Source: CBDCUC01 sp965222485
GTDB taxonomy: Bacteria; Pseudomonadota; Alphaproteobacteria; Rhizobiales; Hyphomicrobiaceae
Assembly (NCBI GenBank): GCA_965222485.1
Contig: CBDCUC010000030.1
Coordinates: 186,001-250,000 of the forward strand
DNA length: 64,000 bases
Direction of reading: 5' to 3'
Translations under genes and position numbers: made by a program
Notes under the pieces: generated by a model
The model's input: only the letters and a program-made list of their open reading frames with translations
What the model was told of the DNA's origin: nothing
The model's database searches: none
In this document: in pieces, positions 18,271 through 26,943 of the stretch
How positions within the stretch are numbered: position 1 is the first letter of the stretch
Layout: every line of letters starts with the position of its first letter

Positions 18271-18588
18271 ATGCGAAAGTTGTTGGCAATCATGTTGGCC
18301 GGTTTGTGCGTCGCATTCTTTGCCCCGCGCGACGCAAGTGCGGCTGCTGCTGGCGCGCTTGCAGCGGGTAAGGTTCCTATTGCGCAAGAAGCGGGTGTCG
18401 TGGAAAAGGCAAGACGGCGTTATCGCCGGTGGCGGCGTGGGCGTCGGTTTAGATTCCGTTTTGGGTATTATCCGCGCCGTTATCGTTGGCGGCGGTACTA
18501 TTACCCAAGGTTCTACGGTCACTACTACCCACGCTATCGCTTCTACTATCCGCGTCGCCGCTATTACAGGTACAGGCGGTACTGGTAA
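18271..18588 (+). CDS. Small exported Arg/Tyr-rich protein
   Basis: A 105-residue protein with a signal peptide (MRKLLAIMLAGLCVAFFA..., cleavage near DASA|A). The mature C-terminal half is almost entirely Arg, Tyr, Phe, Trp and Pro in RRYRWRRYYYPR-type runs. No conserved domain is recognisable. Such strongly basic aromatic proteins in Hyphomicrobiales are annotated as hypothetical; binding to envelope polyanions is a possible role. The start has GGGAGAAG at good spacing. A second protein of the same type lies 394 bases downstream on the same strand. Confidence 0.75.
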   Translation: MRKLLAIMLAGLCVAFFAPRDASAAAAGALAAGKVPIAQEAGVVEKARRRYRRWRRGRRFRFRFGYYPRRYRWRRYYYPRFYGHYYPRYRFYYPRRRYYRYRRYW

Positions 18589-18665
18589 GTTTTGGTCGCC
18601 GTAGCTGCGCGTCTCTCAGCGGGTGCGAACACCCCCGATGCGACACCGTGCACATTGGGCTAGGT

Positions 18666-18706
18666 GTCGGCGTCAATGAGACAACGACAGTCTTGTTGAT
18701 GCCGAC
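18666..18706 (+). other. Long RNA hairpin downstream of the Arg/Tyr-rich gene
   Basis: Arms 18666-18682 and 18690-18706 pair over 17 consecutive positions with a 7-nt loop when read as plus-strand RNA; three of the pairs are G-U. On the minus strand those three would be A-C mismatches, so the structure favours plus-strand RNA. No T run follows, so it is not a standard terminator. The rest of 18589-18982 shows no gene. Confidence 0.55.
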
Positions 18707-18982
18707 GACCTCGATCGCCACCGTGTTCTGAGCGCAAGTCAAATGTGATTGCTGCTGCCAAACTGCATTGCTGCTCGCGGTGTTGGCACGTTCTTATCGT
18801 CGTTTTGCTCTAAAGCCGTTTTCATTGTTTGCGTGATAAATGTGGTGAATGCGATGCACCCCTCGAGAATTCGTCAAGCCACGATGGGTGTGTAATCCGT
18901 AATTGGATTTTGTTCTGCGCAGAATTGGTGTTGGATGGAAGTCGCTGAGCGTGAAGCTCTGTGAGCCAGATGGGAGACGCCA

Positions 18983-19354
18983 ATGAGACATTTGCCTAGC
19001 ATTTTGTTTGGGGTCGCGATCGCCATAGGGGCTGCAAGTTTCCCGCAGGATAGTGTGCACGCAGGTAGTGCAAATGGAATGGCTGTGCGTGATGCAGCGG
19101 GTGGTGTGTTTGTTTCCACGGTTGAACACGTGCGCTATCGTAAGCGCAGACAGCTTCGCGACCGGCTCTACCGACTGGGGATGCGCCGCCATCGGGCGAA
19201 ACGCAGATACCGTGTCAGGCGTTTTGGCTACCGAAACGGCGGCAGGTATTTCATCGCTCCGTCGTATTACTATCGGCCATACTGGCGATATCGCCGTTTC
19301 TACGGTGGCGAAAGGTTTGGGTTTTACGGTCCCCGCTATCCGTATCGCTTTTAA
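18983..19354 (+). CDS. Small exported Arg/Tyr-rich protein (second copy type)
   Basis: A 123-residue protein with a signal peptide (MRHLPSILFGVAIAIGAA..., cleavage near VHA|G). A middle segment is KRRQLRDRLYRLGMRRHRAKRR, and the tail is Tyr/Arg/Gly-rich with YYYRPYWRYRRFYGG and FYGPRYPYRF. Composition and architecture match the protein at 18271-18588, although direct identity is low. The ATG at 18983 follows GGGAG. I do not recognise a function. Confidence 0.75.
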   Translation: MRHLPSILFGVAIAIGAASFPQDSVHAGSANGMAVRDAAGGVFVSTVEHVRYRKRRQLRDRLYRLGMRRHRAKRRYRVRRFGYRNGGRYFIAPSYYYRPYWRYRRFYGGERFGFYGPRYPYRF

Positions 19355-19853
19355 CTGTGTCTTAGAATTGCGGACCGGAGGCTCTGGCCCATTGCCGCTG
19401 TCTCAATCGTGGCACAGTGGAATGCGCAGCGTCCGGGTTGCTGAATATTGACCGGAGTTAGTTGCATAAGGCGGTCGCCGTTACCTTCGACTTTAGGACG
19501 AGCGAGCGCCAAAAACATGAGCCTTTACAACACCAAGCTGCTCTAAGGCAGCAAATTGAGGCGGATAGCGGTGTGCAAGCCGTGTTTTCGTTGGTGTCCT
19601 TGTTGCAACTGCGCTGCAGTTTTGGCATGTTCCGCGCGCCTAGGGCCCGATAAGTCCCGATGCGTCTCGCATCGGGGCACCTATTCGGGTTCTCATCTAA
19701 TGATCAATGTGTGCGCTTTGTTTGCAGGGCCGTGGCGGCCTGAGGCGAAGTTGCGCGTCAGGGCGCCGTCCGGGGGCGGGCGCCCGGGCCTCACGCAGCC
19801 TTGCGTGAAGCTTCATTAATCGGACATAACGCCCGGCCCGAAGGGACCAGCAC
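19355..19853. other. Intergenic region and leader upstream of hppA
   Basis: About 500 bases with no convincing gene. It contains a nested stem-loop at 19646-19689: an inner perfect 9-bp stem CCCGATGCG/CGCATCGGG with a 3-nt loop (19656-19676), flanked by outer arms CCCGATAAG and CTATTCGGG that pair at 7 of 9 positions. It could be a terminator-like or regulatory element 165 bases ahead of hppA. A GC-rich inverted stretch follows near 19765-19790. Confidence 0.5.
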
Positions 19854-22010
19854 ATGACTGAAATTCTCTGGGGGATCATCGCTTGCGGTGCACTCTCTCT
19901 CGTTTATGCGATCTACACGATTCAAACGGTGATGAATGCAGACGCCGGCAGCGCGCGGATGCAGGAAATCGCCGGCGCCATCCGTGAAGGGGCGCAGGCG
20001 TATCTCAACCGCCAGTACACGACCATCGGTATTGTCGGTGCGGTGATCTTCGTAATCGCCTGGGTTTTGCTTGGTGGGCTTGTGGCACTCGGCTTCCTCA
20101 TTGGCGCCGTGCTGAGTGGCTTGGCCGGTTATATCGGCATGCTTGTCTCAGTGCGTGCAAACGTGCGTACGGCTCAGGCTGCGTCTAAATCGCTCGCTAG
20201 CGGTCTCGACATCGCCTTCAAGTCGGGTGCGGTGACGGGCATGCTTGTCGCTGGCTTGGCCCTTATCGGAGTTGCCAGCTACTACTTCTTTCTTGTAGGC
20301 GGGCTTGAGCTCGACCCGGCAAGTGATCGCACAGTCATCGATGCATTGGTTGCGCTTGGTTTTGGTGCCTCTCTGATCTCGATCTTTGCTCGTCTGGGTG
20401 GCGGTATTTTCACCAAGGGTGCGGATGTTGGCGGCGATCTGGTCGGTAAGGTTGAGGCCGGTATCCCCGAAGATGATCCGCGCAACCCGGCAACCATCGC
20501 GGACAATGTCGGCGATAATGTTGGCGATTGTGCTGGTATGGCTGCTGACCTTTTCGAAACATACGCCGTAACGGTTGTCGCGACGATGGTGTTGGCGGCA
20601 ATTTTCTTTGGCGATCAGCCAGGTTTGGCGCAGGCCATGGTCTATCCGCTGGCTGTCTGCGCGGCATGCATTGTGACTTCCGTCATTGGTGCATTCTTCG
20701 TGAAGCTGGGTTCGAACAACTCCATTATGGGTGCTCTTTATCGAGGCTTTATTGCAACGGCCGTGCTCTCAATCGCTGGCCTTTATGCAGCAACCCATCT
20801 TGTATTTGGTGAAACGGAAGTTGTCGGTACGGCAGCGGGGCGTGAGATCCTTGCACATAACCTGTTCCTGTGCGGCATTGTCGGTCTTGCGGTTACGGGA
20901 CTCATCGTCTGGATCACCGAGTACTACACAGGGATCGGCTTCCGTCCCGTACGCTCCATCAGCCAGTCGTCAGTAACCGGGCATGGCACGAACGTCATTC
21001 AGGGTCTTGCAGTTTCACTTGAGGCGACAGCACTGCCGACGATTGTCATCGTCAGTGGAATTTTAATGACTTACAACCTGGCAGGCTTGTTCGGTACGGC
21101 TATTGCCACGACGACAATGCTTGGACTTGCAGGCATGGTTGTTGCGCTGGATGCCTTTGGGCCCGTTACCGACAACGCCGGTGGTATTGCGGAGATGGCT
21201 GGACTACCTGCCGAAGTCCGCAAGTCTACAGACGCGCTCGATGCGGTGGGTAACACCACAAAGGCTGTCACCAAGGGGTATGCGATCGGTTCTGCCGGTC
21301 TGGGTGCGCTGGTGTTGTTTGCAGCTTACAACTACGACCTGGAATACTTCACCAAGAACGCCGACAAGTTCCCGTACTTTGACGGTGTGACACCGGACTT
21401 CTCGCTGGCGAATCCTTATGTGGTTGTCGGTTTGTTTATCGGTGGTCTCATTCCTTATCTGTTCGGTGGAATGGCAATGATGGCTGTCGGTCGTGCCGGC
21501 GGCTCGATCGTTGAGGAAGTGCGTCGTCAGTTCAAAGCCAAACCCGGCATCATGGAGGGAACGGATCGTCCTGATTATGCACGGGCCGTCGACCTGCTTA
21601 CACGGGCCGCCATCAAGGAAATGGTTGTGCCGTCGCTGTTGCCGGTGCTGTCGCCGATTGTCATGTACTTTGTCATCCTCACGATCGCCGGCGGTGGTGC
21701 GGAAGGCAAGAGCGCGGCGTTCTCAGCTGTTGGCGCCATGTTGCTCGGTGTGATTGTGACGGGGCTGTTTGTGGCCATCTCGATGACATCAGGTGGCGGT
21801 GCCTGGGACAATGCAAAAAAGAGCTTTGAGGACGGCTTTGTCGATAAGGATGGGCAAAAGCACGAAAAGGGCTCCGAAGCGCACAAGGCGTCAGTGACCG
21901 GTGATACCGTCGGCGATCCATACAAGGATACGGCAGGTCCGGCTGTGAACCCGGCAATCAAGATCACCAACATTGTGGCGCTGTTGCTACTGGCGGTGCT
22001 GGCGCACTAA
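19854..22010 (+). CDS. hppA: K+-insensitive membrane H+-pyrophosphatase
   Basis: A 718-residue, multi-helix pump that couples pyrophosphate hydrolysis to proton export. The pyrophosphate/Mg site is visible as DVGGDLVGKVEAGIPEDDPRNP and DNVGDNVGDCAGMAADLFE. The conserved C-terminal block is GDTVGDPYKDTAGPA. GNTTKA places a lysine at residue 470, the position that separates K+-independent (Lys) from K+-dependent (Ala) enzymes. ATG start at 19854. In related bacteria it salvages energy from biosynthetic pyrophosphate. Confidence 0.97.
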   Translation: MTEILWGIIACGALSLVYAIYTIQTVMNADAGSARMQEIAGAIREGAQAYLNRQYTTIGIVGAVIFVIAWVLLGGLVALGFLIGAVLSGLAGYIGMLVSVRANVRTAQAASKSLASGLDIAFKSGAVTGMLVAGLALIGVASYYFFLVGGLELDPASDRTVIDALVALGFGASLISIFARLGGGIFTKGADVGGDLVGKVEAGIPEDDPRNPATIADNVGDNVGDCAGMAADLFETYAVTVVATMVLAAIFFGDQPGLAQAMVYPLAVCAACIVTSVIGAFFVKLGSNNSIMGALYRGFIATAVLSIAGLYAATHLVFGETEVVGTAAGREILAHNLFLCGIVGLAVTGLIVWITEYYTGIGFRPVRSISQSSVTGHGTNVIQGLAVSLEATALPTIVIVSGILMTYNLAGLFGTAIATTTMLGLAGMVVALDAFGPVTDNAGGIAEMAGLPAEVRKSTDALDAVGNTTKAVTKGYAIGSAGLGALVLFAAYNYDLEYFTKNADKFPYFDGVTPDFSLANPYVVVGLFIGGLIPYLFGGMAMMAVGRAGGSIVEEVRRQFKAKPGIMEGTDRPDYARAVDLLTRAAIKEMVVPSLLPVLSPIVMYFVILTIAGGGAEGKSAAFSAVGAMLLGVIVTGLFVAISMTSGGGAWDNAKKSFEDGFVDKDGQKHEKGSEAHKASVTGDTVGDPYKDTAGPAVNPAIKITNIVALLLLAVLAH

Positions 22011-22018
22011 CACAACAA

Positions 22019-22059
22019 GGGCCAATCCGCTGTTGGTTTGCCCAACGGCGGATTGGCCC
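22019..22059. terminator. Extended hairpin after hppA
   Basis: GGGCCAATCCGC pairs with GCGGATTGGCCC; the stem continues through a T-G pair into GTTGG/CCAAC around a 5-nt loop, 18 bp in all, nine bases after the hppA stop. No clear T run follows on the plus strand, so it may be a weak terminator or a stabilising 3' end. Confidence 0.65.
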
Positions 22060-22113
22060 GGCCAAATAAGAAGGCGAGCTCCCTGGGGTCAGCCTGCAAA
22101 GTAGACAAATAGA

Positions 22114-22140
22114 TGACCCCGCTTAATCGAAGCGGGGTCA
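22114..22140 (-). terminator. Probable terminator of the bamE gene
   Basis: A perfect 11-bp stem, TGACCCCGCTT paired with AAGCGGGGTCA around a 5-nt loop, is followed on the minus strand by a T-rich stretch. It lies 75 bases past the stop of bamE, which reads toward it. Confidence 0.7.
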
Positions 22141-22214
22141 TGTCAATGGCGCGGTCTCGCACCGTGCAACTAGACGCAGCCTTGTGGGTTGGCAAACAGC
22201 GTCAAGCGCCCGTG

Positions 22215-22739
22215 TCAAAATTGGCCGGGGTCGAAGATTTTCTGCTGACCCTTGCCGAGATTGCGGAACAGCTGGTTGAGAAGACCTTCGTCCTTGCCGC
22301 CGGGCGCCGGCGTCTTGCGCGAAATGAAGTCGAAGACTTTTCCGTCCTTCAGCCCATAGTTGGCGACGCGCTCGACCAGCCCAAGCTGATTGAAGTAAAT
22401 CGCCGCAACTTTGCGATCTACTTCCTGCTCCTTGAAGAAAGCGGCTTGGGTTGCTGTCGACGAAATATAGTAATAGGCATTGCCGGTGCCGACACTCGCA
22501 GTGGTTGTCGGTGTGCCCAATGTGAGACGTACCTGCTCTTGGCTCATTCCGGGTTGAATTTGCTGAATGTCGCTTTCAGTAAAGTAGTGACCATGCTTGA
22601 TGACGTTGCTTGAGCATCCCGACAGCGACAATGCGGCAAGAGCGCCAATAATCAATGCGGGTGCAGCCGAGGATTTGCGCGATCTATGTCGCCGGGAGCG
22701 CGCGGCGCCAGGCTGGTATCTCTTGGGTGATCGGCGCAT
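22215..22739 (-). CDS. bamE: BamE, outer-membrane assembly lipoprotein
   Basis: A 174-residue lipoprotein of the SmpA/OmlA family that stabilises the BAM complex inserting beta-barrel proteins. The lipobox LSGC places the acylated cysteine at residue 42 after an unusually long arginine-rich n-region. The domain signature is HGHYFTESDIQQIQPGMSQEQVRLTLGTP and AAFFKEQEVDRKVAAIYF. The ATG at 22739 has GGAGG at ideal spacing, favouring it over an upstream in-frame start. The C-terminal tail (GGKDEGLLNQLFRNLG) is typical of alphaproteobacterial members. Confidence 0.92.
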   Translation of the reverse strand: MRRSPKRYQPGAARSRRHRSRKSSAAPALIIGALAALSLSGCSSNVIKHGHYFTESDIQQIQPGMSQEQVRLTLGTPTTTASVGTGNAYYYISSTATQAAFFKEQEVDRKVAAIYFNQLGLVERVANYGLKDGKVFDFISRKTPAPGGKDEGLLNQLFRNLGKGQQKIFDPGQF

Positions 22740-22890
22740 ATTACCTCCGTCTTTGTCGCAAGACGACAATCAGGTTCGTCGAATTCATCGGTCCGACCTG
22801 CAGCTGGGGGTCAGGATCCGCCAGGCAGCGCAAACGTGACATGTGACTATCCCTCAACCCGCAAGTTTCGAGAGTATAGGATTCATTTTC

Positions 22891-23427
22891 ATGTTGAACT
22901 GGTTACGTTCACGCGCCGTCCTTCGCAGTAAAGCAGATCAGCTTTATGGCGCGGTCGTGGCGCAGGCAAGAGCGCCTGAGCTCTATATCCACATGGGCGT
23001 GCCCGATACCCCCGAAGGACGCTACGAAATGATAGTTTTGCACCTATTCTGCCTACTGGAGCGTCTCAAGGGTGCCGGTGCACAAGAACTGAAGCTGTCT
23101 CGGCTCATGATCGAGCGATTCGTCGCAGACCTGGATGGCGCTATGCGGGAGATGGGCGTGGGCGACGTCGGTGTTGCCAAAAAAGTTAAAGCGGCGGCAG
23201 CGGGCTTTTACGGGCGTGCTGCCGCGTACCGTCAGGCCGTTAAGTTGGCACGCTCGGGAAATTGCAGCGATCTTGAAAACATCGTGCTGGATGTTGTCGG
23301 TGAAGACAATGCGGGAGAATGTGCCGTGTTGTCAGACTATGTCTTGAAGGTGAGCTTCATGCTTGAGGAGCAGCCGTTGGATCAGCTGATAGCCGAGGGT
23401 CCGCGTTTTGCACCGGGAGGCGATTGA
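22891..23427 (+). CDS. Ubiquinol-cytochrome c chaperone (CBP3/UQCC1 family)
   Basis: A 178-residue protein with CBP3 domain features: YGAVVAQARAPELYIHMGVPDTPEGRYEMIVLHLFCLLERL, then DLDGAMREMGVGDVGVAKKVK. In mitochondria the family helps cytochrome b mature and complex III assemble; bacterial members are presumed to act similarly. The start at 22891 fits the family; an earlier in-frame ATG at 22843 gives an extra 16 residues without resemblance. The DUF177 gene follows with a 1-base gap. Confidence 0.9.
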   Translation: MLNWLRSRAVLRSKADQLYGAVVAQARAPELYIHMGVPDTPEGRYEMIVLHLFCLLERLKGAGAQELKLSRLMIERFVADLDGAMREMGVGDVGVAKKVKAAAAGFYGRAAAYRQAVKLARSGNCSDLENIVLDVVGEDNAGECAVLSDYVLKVSFMLEEQPLDQLIAEGPRFAPGGD

Positions 23428-23428
23428 T

Positions 23429-23947
23429 ATGTTGGATGATTGGGGCGTGCGTACCGACCAGGTTGGCAAGGGCGTACTCAGTGTAGAGCGTGCAGCCACC
23501 GAAGAGGAACTTGCAGCGTTGGCGCGTGCCACGGAAATTGAAGCGTGCACTTCCTTTCGTTGCAAGTATGAAGTCTCTCCAGCCGCGGGCGGGCGTTACT
23601 TGGTGCGCGGGCGCCTTAATGCAAGCGTCGTCCAAGCCTGCATTATTTCGCTTGCCCCCCTCGAAACAAAAATTGAAGAAGCCATAGAGGCAGAGTTCGT
23701 ACCGCCGCATATGCTCGGCTCCGGTGAGGAGGGCGAGCAGGAGATATTGGGTGGTGTTTCGGTGGAAGTGCTTGAGGGGGATGAACTCGGTATAGGACGC
23801 CTGCTCTTTGAGATATTCTCGGCGAGCCTCGATCCGTTTCCTAAGACGGAGGGTGCGGAATTTGATTGGTCGGACCATGCAACTCAGGCAGAGCAGCAGG
23901 AAGGCGGGCCGTTTGCCGGGCTGAGCAAACTCAGGCGGTCGACCTAG
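23429..23947 (+). CDS. DUF177 (YceD-like) protein
   Basis: A 172-residue acidic protein. The DUF177 core is VQACIISLAPLETKIEEAIEAEF, with the single family cysteine, followed by an acidic stretch and DPFPKTEGAEF. In other bacteria YceD is linked to rpmF and 23S rRNA metabolism; here it sits ahead of plsX as in many alphaproteobacteria. The ATG at 23429 has GGGAGG eight bases upstream; a TTG at 23408 is unlikely. Confidence 0.88.
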   Translation: MLDDWGVRTDQVGKGVLSVERAATEEELAALARATEIEACTSFRCKYEVSPAAGGRYLVRGRLNASVVQACIISLAPLETKIEEAIEAEFVPPHMLGSGEEGEQEILGGVSVEVLEGDELGIGRLLFEIFSASLDPFPKTEGAEFDWSDHATQAEQQEGGPFAGLSKLRRST

Positions 23948-24157
23948 GAGATCGCTGGCCGGGTGGCACTGGGGCCGGCTCGTGCCACAAAGCGTCGGCC
24001 CGGTCGAATGGGCCATCAGAAAGAAGTTGTCTGGGATCAGCAAAGAGGTATGTTCCACGCGCGCTTGCCCGCACTTTGCCGGCAGGTTACAGGCGCTGCG
24101 GCAGGGGATGCGTGCGCGTGTGTTGGGGTTAATTTTTGAGGTACGGCGGGTCTGGTT

Positions 24158-25198
24158 ATGTTGGCGCCACGCACGATAGCGCTTGATGCCATGGGCGGAG
24201 ACCAGGGACCGGACGTGGTTGTCCCCGGTGCCGCGATTTCGCTGGAGCGGCACCCGGCTCTCGATTTCATTTTTTTCGGCGATGAAGCCGTCATTACGCA
24301 GAAACTTGAAGAGTTTCCCGACCTGAAAGAGCGCTCGCGCGTTGAGCATACCGATATTGTTGTTTCAATGGGCGATAAACCGAGCCAGGCCTTGCGGCGG
24401 GGAAAGGGCTCGAGCATGTGGTGCGCCATTCAGGCCGTGAAACATGGGCAAGCGCATGTGGCCGTGTCTGCCGGAAATACCGGTGCGCTGATGGCTATGT
24501 CTAAGATCATTCTGCGTCCGATGGCGGGAATTGAACGGCCTGCAATTGCCGCGCTTTGGCCGACGGTCGGGTCAGAATGTATCGTGCTTGATGTCGGCGC
24601 AAACATCGGTGCGAGTGCGCGTCAGCTGTCGGACTTTGCGCTGATGGGGGCGGCCATGGCGCGCGCCTTGTTCCACGTTGAATTGCCGACCGTTGGGCTT
24701 CTCAATGTCGGTGTGGAAGAAATCAAAGGTGCCGATGAAGTCAAGAAGGCGAACTCCTGGCTGAAGGAGACGGAACTGCCGCTGGATTATCGTGGTTTCG
24801 TTGAGGGTGATCAAATCGGCCAGGGGCACGTGGACGTCGTTGTGGTGGAGGGGTTTGCGGGCAATATTGCCTTGAAGACTGCGGAAGGTACGGCCCGGCA
24901 AATCAGCCAGTATCTACGCGACGCTATGATGCGTACCTGGGCATCGCGGATTGGCGCAGCTCTGGCCCGCGGTGGATTTCGCGTGCTCAAACACAAGATG
25001 GATCCGCGGCGCGTTAATGGTGGAACATTCCTGGGATTGAACGGCATTACGATCAAGAGCCATGGAGGAACGGACGCGCTGGGCTTTGCCAGCGCCGTCG
25101 ACCTGGGGTACGAAATGGCTGGCAGCGGGCTTTTGGAGCGGTTGGCGGCCGATCTGGACGCGTTTCATCATAAGCTGGCCGAGACGATCGACAATTGA
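24158..25198 (+). CDS. plsX: Phosphate acyltransferase PlsX
   Basis: A 346-residue enzyme that converts acyl-ACP to acyl-phosphate for phospholipid synthesis. Recognisable blocks are IALDAMGGDQGPDVVVPGA at the N-terminus, AHVAVSAGNTGALMAMSK, KGADEVKKANSWL and VEGFAGNIALKTAEG. The ATG at 24158 fits the family start. It forms the usual lipid run with fabH. Confidence 0.97.
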   Translation: MLAPRTIALDAMGGDQGPDVVVPGAAISLERHPALDFIFFGDEAVITQKLEEFPDLKERSRVEHTDIVVSMGDKPSQALRRGKGSSMWCAIQAVKHGQAHVAVSAGNTGALMAMSKIILRPMAGIERPAIAALWPTVGSECIVLDVGANIGASARQLSDFALMGAAMARALFHVELPTVGLLNVGVEEIKGADEVKKANSWLKETELPLDYRGFVEGDQIGQGHVDVVVVEGFAGNIALKTAEGTARQISQYLRDAMMRTWASRIGAALARGGFRVLKHKMDPRRVNGGTFLGLNGITIKSHGGTDALGFASAVDLGYEMAGSGLLERLAADLDAFHHKLAETIDN

Positions 25199-25340
25199 GC
25201 CAGTATTGACAAATGCGTGGTGCCGCGTTGGTTGGCGGCGAAAGGGACAGTCGCGATGTGCAAAGGCAGGAAACATTCTGCGCGGTCAGTGCGCATGATC
25301 GTCGATATGTTGGCATTCATCAGGAGCTAAGGGAAAAGCT

Positions 25341-26318
25341 GTGGCAGTCATTCGGTCTGTAGTTCTTGGCGTTGGCGCGCATTTGCCCAAGCGCGTGATG
25401 ACCAATGACGACATATCTAAGATCGTCGACACGACTGACGAGTGGATCGTAGAGCGCTCTGGGATACGCCAGCGGCACATTGCTGCGGATGATGAACTGA
25501 CATCCGATCTTGGCCTAGCTGCCGCGCGCCAAGCGCTCGTGCGGGCCGGTATTGATCCGGTGGACATCGATCTCGTTATTTGCGCAACGGCAACGCCGGA
25601 CCGGACGTTTCCGTCTACCGCTGTCAAGATCCAACATGGTCTGGGTGCGACGAGGGGTGCTGCGTTCGATGTTCAGGCTGTGTGCTCCGGTTTCGTTTAT
25701 GCGATGTCCATTGCGGATAATTTTCTCAAAACCGGACAGTTCAAGCGCGCGGTTGTTGTGGGAGCGGAGACGTTTTCGCGCATCCTCGACTGGACGGACC
25801 GGTCAACATGCGTGCTGTTCGGTGATGGCGCCGGTGCCGTTGTGCTCGAAGCGATGCCGCAACACGGTGATGATTCTGACCGTGGGGTCCTAGCGACCCG
25901 CATCCGATCGGATGGTCGCTATGAAGAGCTGCTTTATGTCGACGGCGGTCCGGGTTCGACAAAAACGGTCGGGCATCTGCGCATGAACGGACGTGAGGTG
26001 TTCCGGCACGCCATTCACAAGATCAGCGGTGTGATCGAGGAAATTCTGGTGCAGACGGGACACGCCAGCGACGAAATTGATCTGTTTGTTCCGCACCAGG
26101 CCAACAAGCGGATCCTTGATGGCATTGCCAAAAAGCTCGGCGTTCCGCCAGACCGGATCGTGATGACGCTGGGCGATCACGGCAACACCTCGGCTGCGTC
26201 CATTCCGTTGGCGCTCAACCAGGCCTTCGAGGACCACCGCATAAAGGAAGGAAGCCTTGTGCTTCTCGAGGCAATGGGCGGAGGGTTCACCTGGGGAGCG
26301 GCTCTGGTGCGCTGGTAA
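25341..26318 (+). CDS. fabH: Beta-ketoacyl-ACP synthase III (FabH)
   Basis: A 325-residue condensing enzyme that starts fatty-acid synthesis from acyl-CoA and malonyl-ACP. The catalytic triad is readable as Cys115 (VQAVCSGFVYA), His252 (FVPHQANKRI) and Asn282 (HGNTSAASIP). The C-terminal GGGFTWGAALVRW is canonical. The start is GTG 25341, supported by AAGGGA upstream and by alignment of the N-terminus (AVIRSVVLGVGAHLPKR). Confidence 0.97.
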   Translation: MAVIRSVVLGVGAHLPKRVMTNDDISKIVDTTDEWIVERSGIRQRHIAADDELTSDLGLAAARQALVRAGIDPVDIDLVICATATPDRTFPSTAVKIQHGLGATRGAAFDVQAVCSGFVYAMSIADNFLKTGQFKRAVVVGAETFSRILDWTDRSTCVLFGDGAGAVVLEAMPQHGDDSDRGVLATRIRSDGRYEELLYVDGGPGSTKTVGHLRMNGREVFRHAIHKISGVIEEILVQTGHASDEIDLFVPHQANKRILDGIAKKLGVPPDRIVMTLGDHGNTSAASIPLALNQAFEDHRIKEGSLVLLEAMGGGFTWGAALVRW

Positions 26319-26514
26319 AGCCCGCTCTGCTTCGGGCATTGGCAGGGTCGGATACTTTGGCCCAAACGGTCTAATCTTCGCTGTTCTTGTTGTATTCTCG
26401 CCCTTCAAATTATGCTCGTGTTTTCAGCGGCTTGGGAAATTCTGTCGTTGACCGCAGGGCGCTGGGCCAGTAGCATCTGGCCGTGTCAAAGACCGCTGGG
26501 GAGGTTACGGGGCT

Positions 26515-26832
26515 ATGGGTGGTAAGACTTTAACGCGCGCAGATCTTGCGGAAGCGATTGTCCGCAATGTCGGGCTTCCGCGTAACGAGTCTCAGGAACT
26601 CGTAGAAATTGTGTTGGGGGAGATATCCTCCTGCTTGGCAAATGGCGAGCAGGTTAAGCTCTCATCGTTTGGATCATTCGGCATTCGCCAGAAGGGCCAG
26701 CGTATTGGGCGTAATCCGAAGACCGGACAGGAAGTGCCGATCACGCCACGACGCGTTCTTGTTTTCAGACCAAGCAATATCATGAAAGAGCGCATTAACG
26801 CTGCATTGGTAACGCGTAAAGCTGCCGAGTAA
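26515..26832 (+). CDS. ihfA: Integration host factor subunit alpha
   Basis: A 105-residue HU/IHF-family DNA-bending protein. It has TLTRADLAEAIVRNVGLPRNES, VKLSSFGSFGIRQKGQRIGRNPKTGQEVPITPRRVLVFRPS with the intercalating proline in the beta-arm, and a short C-terminal helix. The position between fabH and a MerR gene is the standard arrangement in alphaproteobacteria. ATG at 26515 after a G-rich ribosome site. Confidence 0.95.
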   Translation: MGGKTLTRADLAEAIVRNVGLPRNESQELVEIVLGEISSCLANGEQVKLSSFGSFGIRQKGQRIGRNPKTGQEVPITPRRVLVFRPSNIMKERINAALVTRKAAE

Positions 26833-26943
26833 CGTTTGCCGTACCGGCGGAATTCAGGCAATCTGACCTGATAGAATGTGTGAGCCTTCACGTTCCTTCG
26901 TGAGTGCGCGCTCGCCAATTTTAAACGCGGAGACCAGGGCACG

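Noticed and set aside
23357..24349. 330-codon minus-strand frame
   Set aside because: It lies antisense to the DUF177 gene and the start of plsX, both of which are clear; the translation matches nothing and is a codon-bias shadow.
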